DNA of 64,000 nucleotides from Psychrobacillus sp. NEAU-3TGS (GCF_029955155.1 NZ_JAPNOZ010000004.1:5599-69598), one strand, 5' to 3'. Numbered from the stretch's first letter, positions 34,275-43,002 are shown. The notes: generated by a model from the letters alone, not told the origin. A program made the numbers and translations.

Positions 34275-35312
34275 TTATAGACTTCCTTTGTATGTTAGTT
34301 CTTTAACAGACATATGGTCCATTTTTCCTTCTAAAATAGATTCAACATCGGCAAGTGTTTGGGACATGGACACTGCTTTTCCTGCTTGACCGGTGAATGC
34401 TTCCGCCACAAAGAATGGTTGTGAGAAATAGGCTTCTAAACGCTCTCCTTTTTCATACGTCTCTAGTTCAGTATCTGGAATTTTATTAATCCCATGTACA
34501 ACTACAATAGAGCGCAATTCACGATAACGACGTAGAAGCTTTTGCGCACGTTGCCTTAAATTAAAATGACGTTCATCTAAATCGACACCTTCAATAATAG
34601 AAGATGTGGAATAGATAGGATGGATAGCTGGATAAAGATGACGCGTTGCAAGATCCGCATCCAATTGCCAAACAGTTTCCAAAGGACCATAAGGCATATC
34701 TTCATCTACCACTTCACCAGAAAGGTCTAATAAAATGGTTGTGATGTTATGAATACTTTCTGTCACCAATTTTTCTTGCAAATCTAAAAGCTCTCCAGAT
34801 ACTATATAACTCTTATCCGAAATAAATATAATATTCCCCGAAAGCTCTGCTAATTTAGCAAATGCTTCATCAACGGAGATCGCAACAAAGTCCGCTAACT
34901 CTGTTGTACCTTCTAACTCTCTATGCTCAGTAGTCGGCAATAAAAAAACGGTGGTGTAATCACTTTCTTTAAAACGATGCATCAACTCAGCAAGAATGAC
35001 AAGTTGCCCCATTCCTGGTCGAGCCACTAATCCTGTTGTTCCACCTTTTACTAGTGGTGCAAAGAAGTCCAATGCTTTAATTTGCGTTTCAATCATCTTT
35101 AATTTCTCCCCCCGTATGATTAATTCATCCACCGTACAGTTAGCGAGCGTCGCGAGACCTACAAGAGTCTTTACCTCTGCTTTACCTAAATCAATTTTTC
35201 CTGTACACAGATTGGATACTGTTGCAGGTCGAATCCCAATCGATTTTGCAGCAGTCGTTAAATTAGGTACTTTTCTTCTTAATAAAGCTACGTTTAACCG
35301 AATTTCATCCAT
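34275..35312 (-). CDS. HTH domain fused to an F1-ATPase beta-subunit-like domain
   Basis: The 345-residue protein joins two parts. Residues 1-68 form an XRE-like helix-turn-helix (TTAAKSIGIRPATVSNLCTG). Residues 75-345 align in order with AtpD after its N-terminal barrel: LDFFAPLVKGGTTGLVARPG (P-loop region, 81-100), YPAIHPIYSTSSI (227-239), LRRYRELRSIVVVHGINKI (260-278) and YFSQPFFVAEAFTGQAGKAV (295-314). The Walker A GGAGVGKT is replaced by VARPGMGQL, and the GER loop by TEH, so ATP hydrolysis is unlikely. It probably is a DNA-binding regulator with an AtpD-derived sensor or oligomerisation domain. GGAGGGGAG precedes the ATG; it has its own terminator. Confidence 0.88.
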   Translation of the reverse strand: MDEIRLNVALLRRKVPNLTTAAKSIGIRPATVSNLCTGKIDLGKAEVKTLVGLATLANCTVDELIIRGEKLKMIETQIKALDFFAPLVKGGTTGLVARPGMGQLVILAELMHRFKESDYTTVFLLPTTEHRELEGTTELADFVAISVDEAFAKLAELSGNIIFISDKSYIVSGELLDLQEKLVTESIHNITTILLDLSGEVVDEDMPYGPLETVWQLDADLATRHLYPAIHPIYSTSSIIEGVDLDERHFNLRQRAQKLLRRYRELRSIVVVHGINKIPDTELETYEKGERLEAYFSQPFFVAEAFTGQAGKAVSMSQTLADVESILEGKMDHMSVKELTYKGSL

Positions 35313-35327
35313 TTTCTCCCCTCCTTG

Positions 35328-35386
35328 TTACTTTTAATAGTAAATTATTTTACTTTAAGAAGCAATATCTTTTCTTTTAAAAGTAA
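35328..35386. promoter_or_regulatory. Possible operator of the HTH/AtpD-like gene
   Basis: TTACTTTTAA (35328-35337) and its exact complement TTAAAAGTAA (35377-35386) flank a related TTTTACTTTAAG (35349-35360), all just upstream of the gene. They could be autoregulatory sites; this is an inference. Confidence 0.4.
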
Positions 35387-35409
35387 TTTTTTTTACGCTA
35401 AAATGATTT

Positions 35410-35459
35410 AAAAAAGCAACAGGTTCATCTCCAATCAAATGGAAGATGAACCTGTTGCT
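35410..35459 (-). terminator. Terminator of the 35507-36022 GNAT gene
   Basis: Perfect 15-bp stem GCAACAGGTTCATCT with its complement, followed by T on the minus strand. Confidence 0.86.
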
Positions 35460-35506
35460 CTTGATATTATTAGCACTAAATTGTATGTCTTTATCCCCAA
35501 AACCCC

Positions 35507-36022
35507 TTATTCTTCAAGTAGTATTTTATAATAATAAATGGTGGCTTGAAATTCGCCAGATACCGATTTCACATAGTTAGGTATCTTTCCAACCTCAATA
35601 TAACCTAATGAAGCATAGAGATTATTAGAAGGATCTCCCTCTCTTGTATCTAGTATTAATAACGATCTTTCCTCTCTCATTGCCCTCTCTTCTGCACTTT
35701 TCATCAATAAGCGAGCTATTCCATTTCGTCGATAATTAGGATGAGTCATTAGTTTAGCAATCTCCGCTCTATGTACACCATTTTGTTTTGCACATCGATG
35801 CAACTGAACACTTCCAACGATTCGATTATTTCTTTTTGCTACAAATAGTATTACTTCTGGATTTAATACTTCTTCCCAATAGTTCGTCGCATCTGCTAAA
35901 GCTACCGGTGGTAAAAAGCCAATCGACGCTCCATCTTCAACTACTTGAATGAGAAGCTCCGATAATTCTTCCATATGATCTTCTGTAGATATTAATTGCT
36001 CTATTGTCACTTCATTCCCCAC
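35507..36022 (-). CDS. GNAT family N-acetyltransferase
   Basis: The protein of 171 residues has the GNAT core: VGSVQLHRCAKQNGVHRAEI (strands 4), KLMTHPNYRRNGIARLLMKS with the acetyl-CoA-binding R-x2-G-x-A loop (about residues 93-112), and YASLGYIEVGKIPNY near the end. The substrate is unknown. I place the start at the GTG at 36022 with GAGG eight bases before; the GTG at 36031 overlaps that site. It is a single gene with a strong terminator. Confidence 0.85.
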   Translation of the reverse strand: MGNEVTIEQLISTEDHMEELSELLIQVVEDGASIGFLPPVALADATNYWEEVLNPEVILFVAKRNNRIVGSVQLHRCAKQNGVHRAEIAKLMTHPNYRRNGIARLLMKSAEERAMREERSLLILDTREGDPSNNLYASLGYIEVGKIPNYVKSVSGEFQATIYYYKILLEE

Positions 36023-36096
36023 CGTAATCACCTCAAATTAATACATTTCCTTCTATTTAAATTTATTCGACATAACATTCCTTTGTTCCTTTTATA

Positions 36097-36131
36097 ATAA
36101 ACAAACTCCTCATCCAATAAGATGAGGAGTT
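36097..36131 (-). terminator. Terminator of the clpP-like gene
   Basis: Perfect 11-bp stem AACTCCTCATC/GATGAGGAGTT with a T-rich minus-strand tail. Confidence 0.85.
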
Positions 36132-36135
36132 CTCT

Positions 36136-36711
36136 TTAAATAATTTGATCAATTATCCCGTAATTCATTGCTTCTTCTGCTGTCATAAAATAATCCCGGT
36201 CAGAATCAGTTGCAATTTTCTCGATTGTCTGTCCTGTTCTATCTGAAAAAATACGATTAATCCTTTCCTTCATCAAGAGAATTCGCCTAGCGCTAATTTC
36301 AATATCACTAGCTTGCCCTTGTGCGCCTCCAAGTGGCTGATGTATCATAATTTCACTATTCGGCAAGGCAAAACGTTTTCCTTTTGTACCTGCTACAAGT
36401 ATCGTAGCTCCAAAAGATGCTGCTAATCCAGTGCAAATCGTGCGTACATCCGGCTTAATGATTTGCATTGTATCATAAATTGCAAATCCAGCACTTACTG
36501 AACCACCAGGGCTGTTAATATATAAAGAAATATCTTTTTCCGGATCCTCTGCCTCTAAAAACAGCAGTTGCGCTACAATATTATTGGCAACTACATCATT
36601 TATTTCTGACCCTAAAAAAATAATCCGATCTTTTAATAATCGCGAATAAATATCATAAGAACGCTCCCCGCGACTTGTTTGCTCTACAACATACGGAATA
36701 AGATTAGACAT
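36136..36711 (-). CDS. clpP: ATP-dependent Clp protease proteolytic subunit (ClpP paralogue)
   Basis: The 191-residue serine protease has the catalytic triad Ser99 (GLAASFGA), His124 ([12 protein letters not shown]) and Asp173 (DSDRDYF), plus the Gly-rich [10 protein letters not shown] loop. It is close to B. subtilis ClpP but differs at usually fixed spots, such as AASFGA where the main ClpP has AASMGA, and [12 protein letters not shown] for the end. It therefore looks like a second ClpP rather than the housekeeping copy. It would form a tetradecamer fed by a Clp ATPase. No CtsR site is obvious; it follows a sigma-factor gene by 14 bases. Confidence 0.88.
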   Translation of the reverse strand: MSNLIPYVVEQTSRGERSYDIYSRLLKDRIIFLGSEINDVVANNIVAQLLFLEAEDPEKDISLYINSPGGSVSAGFAIYDTMQIIKPDVRTICTGLAASFGATILVAGTKGKRFALPNSEIMIHQPLGGAQGQASDIEISARRILLMKERINRIFSDRTGQTIEKIATDSDRDYFMTAEEAMNYGIIDQII

Positions 36712-36725
36712 TCAAAATCCCCTTT

Positions 36726-37544
36726 CTATGCTACAGTCGAAAATTCCTTTTGCTTCAACCAAGCTATTTGCGATAATAATGCAGATAACTCTAATTGATA
36801 AAATGGAACGAAAAGGATTCCCCCATTTTTCTTTGGAATTGAGATAAGCACATAAGGAGTACTGCCACTCACAAAAGTATGAGCGATTGGGGATGAATGG
36901 ATACTGTACTGATCGCTTCTAGCATACATAGATGGTTCTTGTATTTCTTTTTGATATAGCCGTAGGACAGCATTTGAATTTTGATTACTTAAAGCAGTTA
37001 CATATGGCCATAAGTTATCTTCATCCAACTCGTAGGAATAGTCATGTATATTCACTTGTTTTAACTTTTTTCGCGCACGATGGAGGGTTGCTTTTATAGA
37101 TCCTTCACTATTAGAAAGCAAGCTTGCAGTTTCTTTAATCGTGTAATCGAATCCTAATACGAATAAAACTACCGCTCTTTGTTTAGCCGACAATTCGTTT
37201 AACAATACCATAATCGCCGGAAAAACTGACTCCATTTTAGGTCCATTTTCTTGTGCAAATTGAGATAAATCTTGACCCATGTCTTCCTCTATTTTTCGTT
37301 TACGGTGTTTATCAATCCATGTATTAGAAGCAATGCGGAACAAATATGCCTTAGCTATTTGCTTTGGAGTTTTCATCCAGCTTTCAAATGCCTTCGCTAA
37401 GGTCTCCTGCATTAAATCTTCCCCGTCCCACTTAGTTCTCGTTAGGGAAAAGCAATACTTCTTCAAATCGTGCATATAAGGCATAATTGCCATCTCAAAT
37501 TCTTCTGTTACTTCAATGGGAGTTTTTTCAACAAGCGGCCGCAT
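36726..37544 (-). CDS. Sigma-70 family RNA polymerase sigma factor with C-terminal extension
   Basis: The 272-residue protein has sigma region 2 (LKKYCFSLTRTKWDGEDLMQ and YLFRIASNTWIDKHRKRK, about residues 20-95) and region 4 (KQRAVVLFVLGFDYTIKETA then SEGSIKATLHRARKKLKQ, about 128-165). A further 100 residues follow (SIHSSPIAHTFVSGSTPYVL), with a strand-rich pattern of unknown fold. No anti-sigma gene is adjacent, so the extension may regulate it, as in ECF factors with C-terminal domains. The ATG at 37544 has GGAGGGG. The gene is 14 bases before the clpP-like gene, so they are probably one operon. Confidence 0.82.
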   Translation of the reverse strand: MRPLVEKTPIEVTEEFEMAIMPYMHDLKKYCFSLTRTKWDGEDLMQETLAKAFESWMKTPKQIAKAYLFRIASNTWIDKHRKRKIEEDMGQDLSQFAQENGPKMESVFPAIMVLLNELSAKQRAVVLFVLGFDYTIKETASLLSNSEGSIKATLHRARKKLKQVNIHDYSYELDEDNLWPYVTALSNQNSNAVLRLYQKEIQEPSMYARSDQYSIHSSPIAHTFVSGSTPYVLISIPKKNGGILFVPFYQLELSALLSQIAWLKQKEFSTVA

Positions 37545-37865
37545 GTTTTCCCCTCCTCCAAATTTGTCTTTCACTTATATAAACGAAAAAATTTATTGAA
37601 AAGGTACGGGTAAGGAAAAAGAATTATACTTTCTTTATTATTCCCGGTTCATATCGTGTGTTGGTCCTCCTTCGCAGCTCTTATCATTGAAAAATGGAAA
37701 AATGATCAACATTATAATGACCATGCAATACTTTGTTGATGATTGATAATTTGTTCAGCAACTAAAACGGGGCTATCTGTTAAGTGTCCATCATCCACTA
37801 ATGTGACGTACAGATACTATTGCAGTTCTTACGGCAGTATCAATGCAATGTTCTGTTTCACATCA

Positions 37866-39470
37866 TTAGCTAGCAATCCTAGATTGAAAAAGTGTCTTTG
37901 AGAGCCAGTGAATCAAAGCAAAAGTAAAAAATACCGAGAGCATCAATATCAATACTGTTGACCAAAAAGATGAAATACCTAACAGAAGGATTACAAAATG
38001 AATTAGTACTATCAAAATGATGACTGGAACCCCATAGCAAAGACTAACCAGCACATTTGGATTGGATTTGACAGCCTCGGATGGATTTCCCCATTCTGTA
38101 CTAGGGTTTTTCTTATCATAAATAGGAGCGAGCAAGTTGTAACAAGTAACAAGGAATAGCACAATCAACATCATCATGAAGGAATCCATATTCATGTATC
38201 CCAACAAAGAATACACAAGAAAACTTGTAATGATTGCAATCATACTAGTAGCAGAAGCAACGATCACCTTTGAAAAAAAAATTGTCCTTGCATTGAACGG
38301 AAGATAGTTACTCAAGTAAAAATATTTTCCTTCTCTTGAATAAGGGGTGCCACTATTATTATTCATACAACTCAATAACAAAAGCGTATAGGCAAAGTAC
38401 TTCTCAAAATACACTGATTCTGTATCTAATAAAAGCCAACCTGTTTGAATCGTTATTAATAAAATGAATGAAATCACAGGTGGAAATAAGAGTCCGAGAA
38501 CAATTTGCATCTTAAAATATGCTTCCGACTGAATAACCCATAACTCTCGTTGCAAATAGTATCCCCATTCGCTTTTTATATTGTACATTCTAGACTTTTT
38601 TCTACTTGTTTGACTTATTTCGATATGACCATTTATAAAGTAATTAATAGCAATATTTTTTGTTATCAAGAAAAAGAGGAGCGAGCTTATAATAATTAAT
38701 AAACCAATGAAGAAGAAAAACATCCAAGAAAAACTACTAGATGTAAACTCGCGTATCATAGTTCCGATGAATGGTAGATGTAAATTCGTTTCATACATTA
38801 AGTTCAACAAAATAGAGATTGACCCTTTCAATTCGGAAATACTTGAAAGTTCAATTTCTGAAAATAGGAGGCCCATACCCTCTCTTAAATTTTGCTTGAT
38901 AAATACTGCAAAAGCTATCATTACCAAAGACACTGCCAAAATATTGCTAAATAAGTACACCACATTACTGACAAAACGATGGCGGAAACGATTAATCACC
39001 GACAGAATAAACAATAGGAGCAGTGTGGTAAACAAATTGGAGATCGGTAGAAATAATAGTAGCTTTACTGCCTCAACAAATTCCATTGAAATAACGATGA
39101 ATAGCAGAGTTGGAATTTGTGTAACAATCGATATGCAGATAGGAACGATCAAGCTGCTACAAACTTTAGACGCAACAATTCGCTCAGGCTTAATCGGAAG
39201 CGATGCCATCATATCAAATTCGTGATAGTGAAAAACAGTTGAAATTGACAGATATGAATTAAGAGAGAAAACTAGAATGTTCGAAATGACCAAATTGTAT
39301 AACATGTATTCTTGTATATCTCCTAAAAAGTAAATTGCCACATTCGCAGCTGTCAATTGTATGTAGAGATAGATAAAGGCGATAATTAGAACAACCTGAA
39401 GCATTGTTTGTTTTGGTCGGGAATAGAAAGAGGATATAAAGAACTTTGTAAGTGGGAATTTATGCTTCAT
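37866..39470 (-). CDS. ABC-2 type exporter permease
   Basis: The 534-residue protein has about twelve membrane helices, beginning KFFISSFYSRPKQTMLQVVL and ending FWSTVLILMLSVFFTFALI. It resembles large bacilli ABC permeases paired with a single ATPase. Two six-helix halves are visible, with loops such as FHYHEFDMMASLPIKPERIV, the amphipathic elbow typical of these exporters. Its start overlaps the ATPase gene by 11 bases. The substrate is unknown; neighbours suggest an antimicrobial or envelope compound. The 300 bases beyond its 3' end show no gene I can support. Confidence 0.85.
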   Translation of the reverse strand: MKHKFPLTKFFISSFYSRPKQTMLQVVLIIAFIYLYIQLTAANVAIYFLGDIQEYMLYNLVISNILVFSLNSYLSISTVFHYHEFDMMASLPIKPERIVASKVCSSLIVPICISIVTQIPTLLFIVISMEFVEAVKLLLFLPISNLFTTLLLLFILSVINRFRHRFVSNVVYLFSNILAVSLVMIAFAVFIKQNLREGMGLLFSEIELSSISELKGSISILLNLMYETNLHLPFIGTMIREFTSSSFSWMFFFFIGLLIIISSLLFFLITKNIAINYFINGHIEISQTSRKKSRMYNIKSEWGYYLQRELWVIQSEAYFKMQIVLGLLFPPVISFILLITIQTGWLLLDTESVYFEKYFAYTLLLLSCMNNNSGTPYSREGKYFYLSNYLPFNARTIFFSKVIVASATSMIAIITSFLVYSLLGYMNMDSFMMMLIVLFLVTCYNLLAPIYDKKNPSTEWGNPSEAVKSNPNVLVSLCYGVPVIILIVLIHFVILLLGISSFWSTVLILMLSVFFTFALIHWLSKTLFQSRIAS

Positions 39471-40161
39471 TGGCTTGTTTCTCTATAAAGAAGGATTCCA
39501 GTGTGCGCTCACCAATTACATTATTAATATCTTCATGTAAAACAATCTTACCATCTTTTAGAATCGCCACAGTACTACAAATTTTTTCAGCTATATCAAG
39601 TAAATGCGTAGAGAAAAAGACAGTACCCCCTTCTTCTACATACGCCTTTAAAAGTAGTTTAAACATTAATACTGCAGTAGGGTCCAAACCATTTAACGGC
39701 TCATCCATAATAATGATGGGTGGATTAATTGTGAAAGCGGCAATCAGCGACATCTTATGCATCATTCCATAAGAATACGATCCCATCGGATTATGAATTG
39801 TTTCATCCATGTCAAAATTTCTAACAAATTCATTCAGCTTTCCCGTTTGCTTATTATCGTATAGTTTCAGGACGAAGTGAATCCAGTCATATCCAGAAAT
39901 GTTTTTAAATACATTAATCGTATCGGGAATATAGAAGAACTGCTTTTTATAGATAAGTCGATTTAATTTAGAAATACCATTAATAGTGACCATTCCCTCA
40001 TCAGGTTCTAAAATCCCTGTAATGCTGTTTAAGGTTGTAGTCTTACCTGCACCGTTTGATCCAACGAAACCTAGTATTTCACCTTTTTCAATTTGTAGTT
40101 CAACACCTTGTAAAACCTCTTTACTACCATATCGTTTTTTCAAGTTATTTATGGTTAACAA
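39460..40161 (-). CDS. ABC transporter ATPase of the large-permease exporter
   Basis: The 233-residue ATPase has Walker A GSNGAGKTT (about residues 34-42), a divergent signature YSYGMMHKMSLIAAF in place of LSGGQ (about 127-141), Walker B PIIIMDEPLNGLDP and switch His in FSTHLLDIAEKIC. The divergent signature is seen in several bacitracin or lantibiotic-type exporters. It pairs with the overlapping permease gene. Confidence 0.9.
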   Translation of the reverse strand: MLTINNLKKRYGSKEVLQGVELQIEKGEILGFVGSNGAGKTTTLNSITGILEPDEGMVTINGISKLNRLIYKKQFFYIPDTINVFKNISGYDWIHFVLKLYDNKQTGKLNEFVRNFDMDETIHNPMGSYSYGMMHKMSLIAAFTINPPIIIMDEPLNGLDPTAVLMFKLLLKAYVEEGGTVFFSTHLLDIAEKICSTVAILKDGKIVLHEDINNVIGERTLESFFIEKQANEA

Positions 40162-40184
40162 CGATTCCTCTCCTCCTATTTTGG

Positions 40185-40973
40185 TTAATCTTGCTGGAAT
40201 TTTTTCTGGCTAATCCACAAATGCGAAACTAGCAATGTAAACAAAACCCAGAGAAATGTAATGAATAAATTTACATATATACTAGAATCCACAGAACCAG
40301 TAAATAAGAGGGACATAGCATGCTGACTCATTCCTGCCGGATTTATTAAATCAATTATTGGATGAATTCCCGTTATCATTCTACAAATTATTAGAAACAC
40401 AATTCCTATTAAAGCTATAACACCTTGTCCATTAAATATCGTGCTAATCATTAGAGTGAAAGAAATCATAAAAAGGACCCAGATCAAGTAAATTAGAAGT
40501 GCTGAAAGCATATGTGAAATCGGCACATCTGTAAATAGATAGTTGACATATAAGTAAGAAACAAAATAGCCAGACGTTACACTCACTATCACTAACAAAA
40601 AATTCGATATGACTTTTCCGGCAATGTAGGACCAGACTGTTACAGGTCTAGTCAAAATAAACGCAAGCATTCCACTAGCTTTATCTGCCTGAATCATCCC
40701 CATCATAGAGATAACGATAATCAAAATACCTAGCTGATCAAATTGGGAGCCAAGCGTCGTTGCCAACACTTGACCACCTTCTTGCTGAACCATTGTTGGA
40801 TCAATCGTAATACCTTGCCCCCCACCGAGTGCCCCTAAAATAGTTGGCAAATAATAAGTAAGCACTGGCTGAGTCATGCCCAAAAATATAAAAACGATTG
40901 GTAACCAAATAATTTTAAAGTCACGTATCATTTGAAAGTATTCTTTATTCATCAAGATATAAAAAGGATTCAT
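40185..40973 (-). CDS. ABC-2 permease, YxlG/NosY-like
   Basis: The 262-residue protein has six membrane helices: IKIWLPIVFIFLGMTQPVLT-type first helix, a large loop with Gly (ALGGGQGITIDPTMVQQEGG), GMIQADKASGMLAFILTRPV between helices 2 and 3, and a final VNLFITFLWVLFTLLVSHLW. This is the ABC-2 layout of YxlG. Its start overlaps the ATPase gene by four bases. Confidence 0.85.
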   Translation of the reverse strand: MNPFYILMNKEYFQMIRDFKIIWLPIVFIFLGMTQPVLTYYLPTILGALGGGQGITIDPTMVQQEGGQVLATTLGSQFDQLGILIIVISMMGMIQADKASGMLAFILTRPVTVWSYIAGKVISNFLLVIVSVTSGYFVSYLYVNYLFTDVPISHMLSALLIYLIWVLFMISFTLMISTIFNGQGVIALIGIVFLIICRMITGIHPIIDLINPAGMSQHAMSLLFTGSVDSSIYVNLFITFLWVLFTLLVSHLWISQKKFQQD

Positions 40974-41878
40974 GCGCTCACCACCAAATTTAAAAATATT
41001 TCTTCTAGCGTGTCGTTTCCACTCACTTCAAAATGAACGATATCTACGTCATTATTCAGTGCATGTTGAATTAACAGATTTTTATGTACATCGATGTTAT
41101 CCATTGTAATTTTCACTTTACTCCCTATCATCTCTGTTTTCTTTACATAAGGCAGCTGACTAACCAATTGAGTCCAAAAATGATCTTTTGGTGTTATTTT
41201 GACATATACAACGGGTTCATGGTTGCGACTTATCAATTCAGTCATCGTTGTGTCTTCAATTTTTGTGCCATTTTTAATAATTACGAAACGTTCGCAAATT
41301 TCTTCTGCATCACTCAAGATATGAGTAGATAACAAAATCGTTGTTTCCTTTTTAATTTCCTGAATTAAATTTAAAACCTCTCTTCTTCCGATAGGATCAA
41401 GTGCGGAAACTGGTTCATCCATCACGATTAAAGCTGGTTTATGAAGCAACGCCTGCGCGATACCAAGTCTTTGCTTCATCCCCCCAGAGAACGTACGAAC
41501 TTTTCTATTTTGCTCACCAGTGAGTCCTACTTTCGTCAAAATAGTGGGAATATCTTCAATTAGTCTTTTTTTCGAAATGCCCGATAGTTGTCCCATAAAT
41601 AACAGATTTTCACGTGCTGTCATCCACTGAAAAAAGTTTGGAAATTGAGGTAGATACCCGATCTCTCGCTTCATTTTTGAAATCCTCTTTCCATCCAGAA
41701 CAACCTCCCCTTCATCCGCATTTAGAATATCCGCAATGATTTTAATTAATGTGGACTTGCCTGCTCCATTTGGACCAATTAGCCCAACACATTGCCCAGT
41801 TTCAAGTTCCATCGAAAACTGGTTAACTGCCATTTTATCTTTAAATCGCTTCGTTACATTTCTTATTTCAAGTTTCAT
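40970..41878 (-). CDS. ABC transporter ATPase, YxlF-like
   Basis: The 302-residue ATPase has Walker A GPNGAGKST (about residues 35-43), signature FSGGMKQRLGIAQAL (about 130-144), Walker B LIVMDEPVSALDP and LLSTHILSDAEEIC. A C-terminal domain of about 90 residues follows, as in YxlF and bacitracin-type exporters. It overlaps its neighbours on both sides by four bases, showing tight translational coupling. Confidence 0.9.
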   Translation of the reverse strand: MKLEIRNVTKRFKDKMAVNQFSMELETGQCVGLIGPNGAGKSTLIKIIADILNADEGEVVLDGKRISKMKREIGYLPQFPNFFQWMTARENLLFMGQLSGISKKRLIEDIPTILTKVGLTGEQNRKVRTFSGGMKQRLGIAQALLHKPALIVMDEPVSALDPIGRREVLNLIQEIKKETTILLSTHILSDAEEICERFVIIKNGTKIEDTTMTELISRNHEPVVYVKITPKDHFWTQLVSQLPYVKKTEMIGSKVKITMDNIDVHKNLLIQHALNNDVDIVHFEVSGNDTLEEIFLNLVVSA

Positions 41879-42114
41879 CGTTCAGCTTCATCCTTTCTTC
41901 CAAGTGCAAAATATAATATCGGTCCAATTGTGTTAAGAAAGAAAATAATGAGTGCCCACATAAGAACGTTTTTTCTTGTCTTTCGATTCCGAAACAAATC
42001 GATCCATGCAATTAGAATAAGAATGAAGCCGACCGCCAAAAACGGTAGAATTATTGGCATTATACCCATCCAGTCTAAATCCCCTAATTCTTCTAAACCA
42101 TAATGCAATTGCAT
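41875..42114 (-). CDS. PLDc_N-domain membrane protein, YxlE-like
   Basis: The 79-residue protein has two membrane helices (MPIILPFLAVGFILILIAWI and VLMWALIIFFLNTIGPILYF) with the sequence DLFRNRKTRKN between them and ends in ALGRKDEAER. It matches the phospholipase-D-nuclease N-terminal family, YxlE of the B. subtilis sigY operon. There YxlD and YxlE act as negative factors for SigY; here no sigY gene is adjacent. The ATG at 42114 has GGAGAGG five bases upstream. It heads the operon. Confidence 0.85.
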   Translation of the reverse strand: MQLHYGLEELGDLDWMGIMPIILPFLAVGFILILIAWIDLFRNRKTRKNVLMWALIIFFLNTIGPILYFALGRKDEAER

Positions 42115-42140
42115 ACTAACCTCTCCTTCACTTGTATTCG

Positions 42141-42162
42141 TTATCATTATTGATAATGATAA
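42141..42162. promoter_or_regulatory. Inverted-repeat operator candidate
   Basis: TTATCATTAT-TG-ATAATGATAA is an inverted repeat with 10-base arms in the divergent gap between the YxlEFG-like operon and the winged-helix gene. A second, weaker repeat (TATTAT..ATAATA) lies near 42212-42228. The natural candidate binder is the divergent regulator; Fur could also fit loosely. Confidence 0.55.
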
Positions 42163-42262
42163 TATAATAATGAATCGTTTGCAATTATTTTTTTACACAT
42201 GCTATGATTATTATTATTAATGATAATATTCTCACTAAGAAATTCAAGGAGGTGCAAAAAAA

Positions 42263-42814
42263 TTGGTTAATAAAGCAGAAGTGTTAATGCACCCTGTAAG
42301 AATGAAGATTTCTCAGGCACTCATGCGCAACAAGGAAAACGGCTTGACCCCTCTTGAAATGGTAGAAATCATCCAAGACGTTCCACAAGCCACATTATAC
42401 CGGCATATTCAAGTATTAATGGATGCTGGTGTTATACGAATATTAAAAGAAAAAAAAATAAGATCTGTGACCGAAAAATATTACACGCTTAACGAAGATG
42501 CCGCACGACTTAATACGGAAGAGTGGAGAAACTTAAATAAGGATAAGAAGCTGAGTTATATTTCTTACTACCAGTTATCCTTAATGACCCAGTATCAAAA
42601 TTACCTTTCGAACTTAGAGCAAAAAAACAGTTCTGAGGATCATGCAACTTTCTCGATATTGGAGTTAAAAATGGATGATCAACAATTTGAAAATTTCCAA
42701 ACTGAATTAAACGATTTAATGCTCAAGTATTACGAGCAAAAAAATGAAGAATCTAATGTTTCAACCCGTACTATAGCAGTGACCATTATTCCAGAATCTA
42801 ATTCACATTGTTGA
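42263..42814 (+). CDS. Winged-helix transcriptional regulator (ArsR-like)
   Basis: The 183-residue protein has a winged helix in its first 75 residues: HPVRMKISQALMRNKENGLT, recognition helix QDVPQATLYRHIQVLMDAGV and wing KEKKIRSVTEKYYTLN. A helical C-terminal part (about 85-175) may bind a ligand or dimerise. It is divergent from the ABC-2 exporter operon with inverted repeats between, so it likely represses that operon. The start is TTG with AAGGAGGTG eight bases before. Confidence 0.85.
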   Translation: MVNKAEVLMHPVRMKISQALMRNKENGLTPLEMVEIIQDVPQATLYRHIQVLMDAGVIRILKEKKIRSVTEKYYTLNEDAARLNTEEWRNLNKDKKLSYISYYQLSLMTQYQNYLSNLEQKNSSEDHATFSILELKMDDQQFENFQTELNDLMLKYYEQKNEESNVSTRTIAVTIIPESNSHC

Positions 42815-42854
42815 TGATGAAGGGAATAACAATCAGCATTCACTATATTTGTTT

Positions 42855-42904
42855 CCAATAAGAACACCTTTTTAGAGTATTATCTAAAAAGGTGTTCTTA
42901 TTGG
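42855..42904. terminator. Long perfect inverted repeat, bidirectional terminator
   Basis: Two perfect 22-base arms (CCAATAAGAACACCTTTTTA+GA and complement) surround a 6-base loop. It lies between converging genes at 42814 and 43003. No long T run follows on either strand, but the internal T and A tracts fit bidirectional termination. Confidence 0.7.
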
Positions 42905-43002
42905 CCTGTTGGTAATGTTGTAAGCAGAATATGCTGATTCAAAATTTGCTGATAGTCTTTTTTAGTCTTTTTCAACTTTATCCCTCTTTCAAGCAAAGGA
43001 AG

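Noticed and set aside
37575-37865. Fragments of reading frame (for example VDDGHLTDSPVLVAEQIINH on the minus strand)
   Set aside because: They are short, broken by stops, and match no family I recognise; not enough for a pseudogene call.
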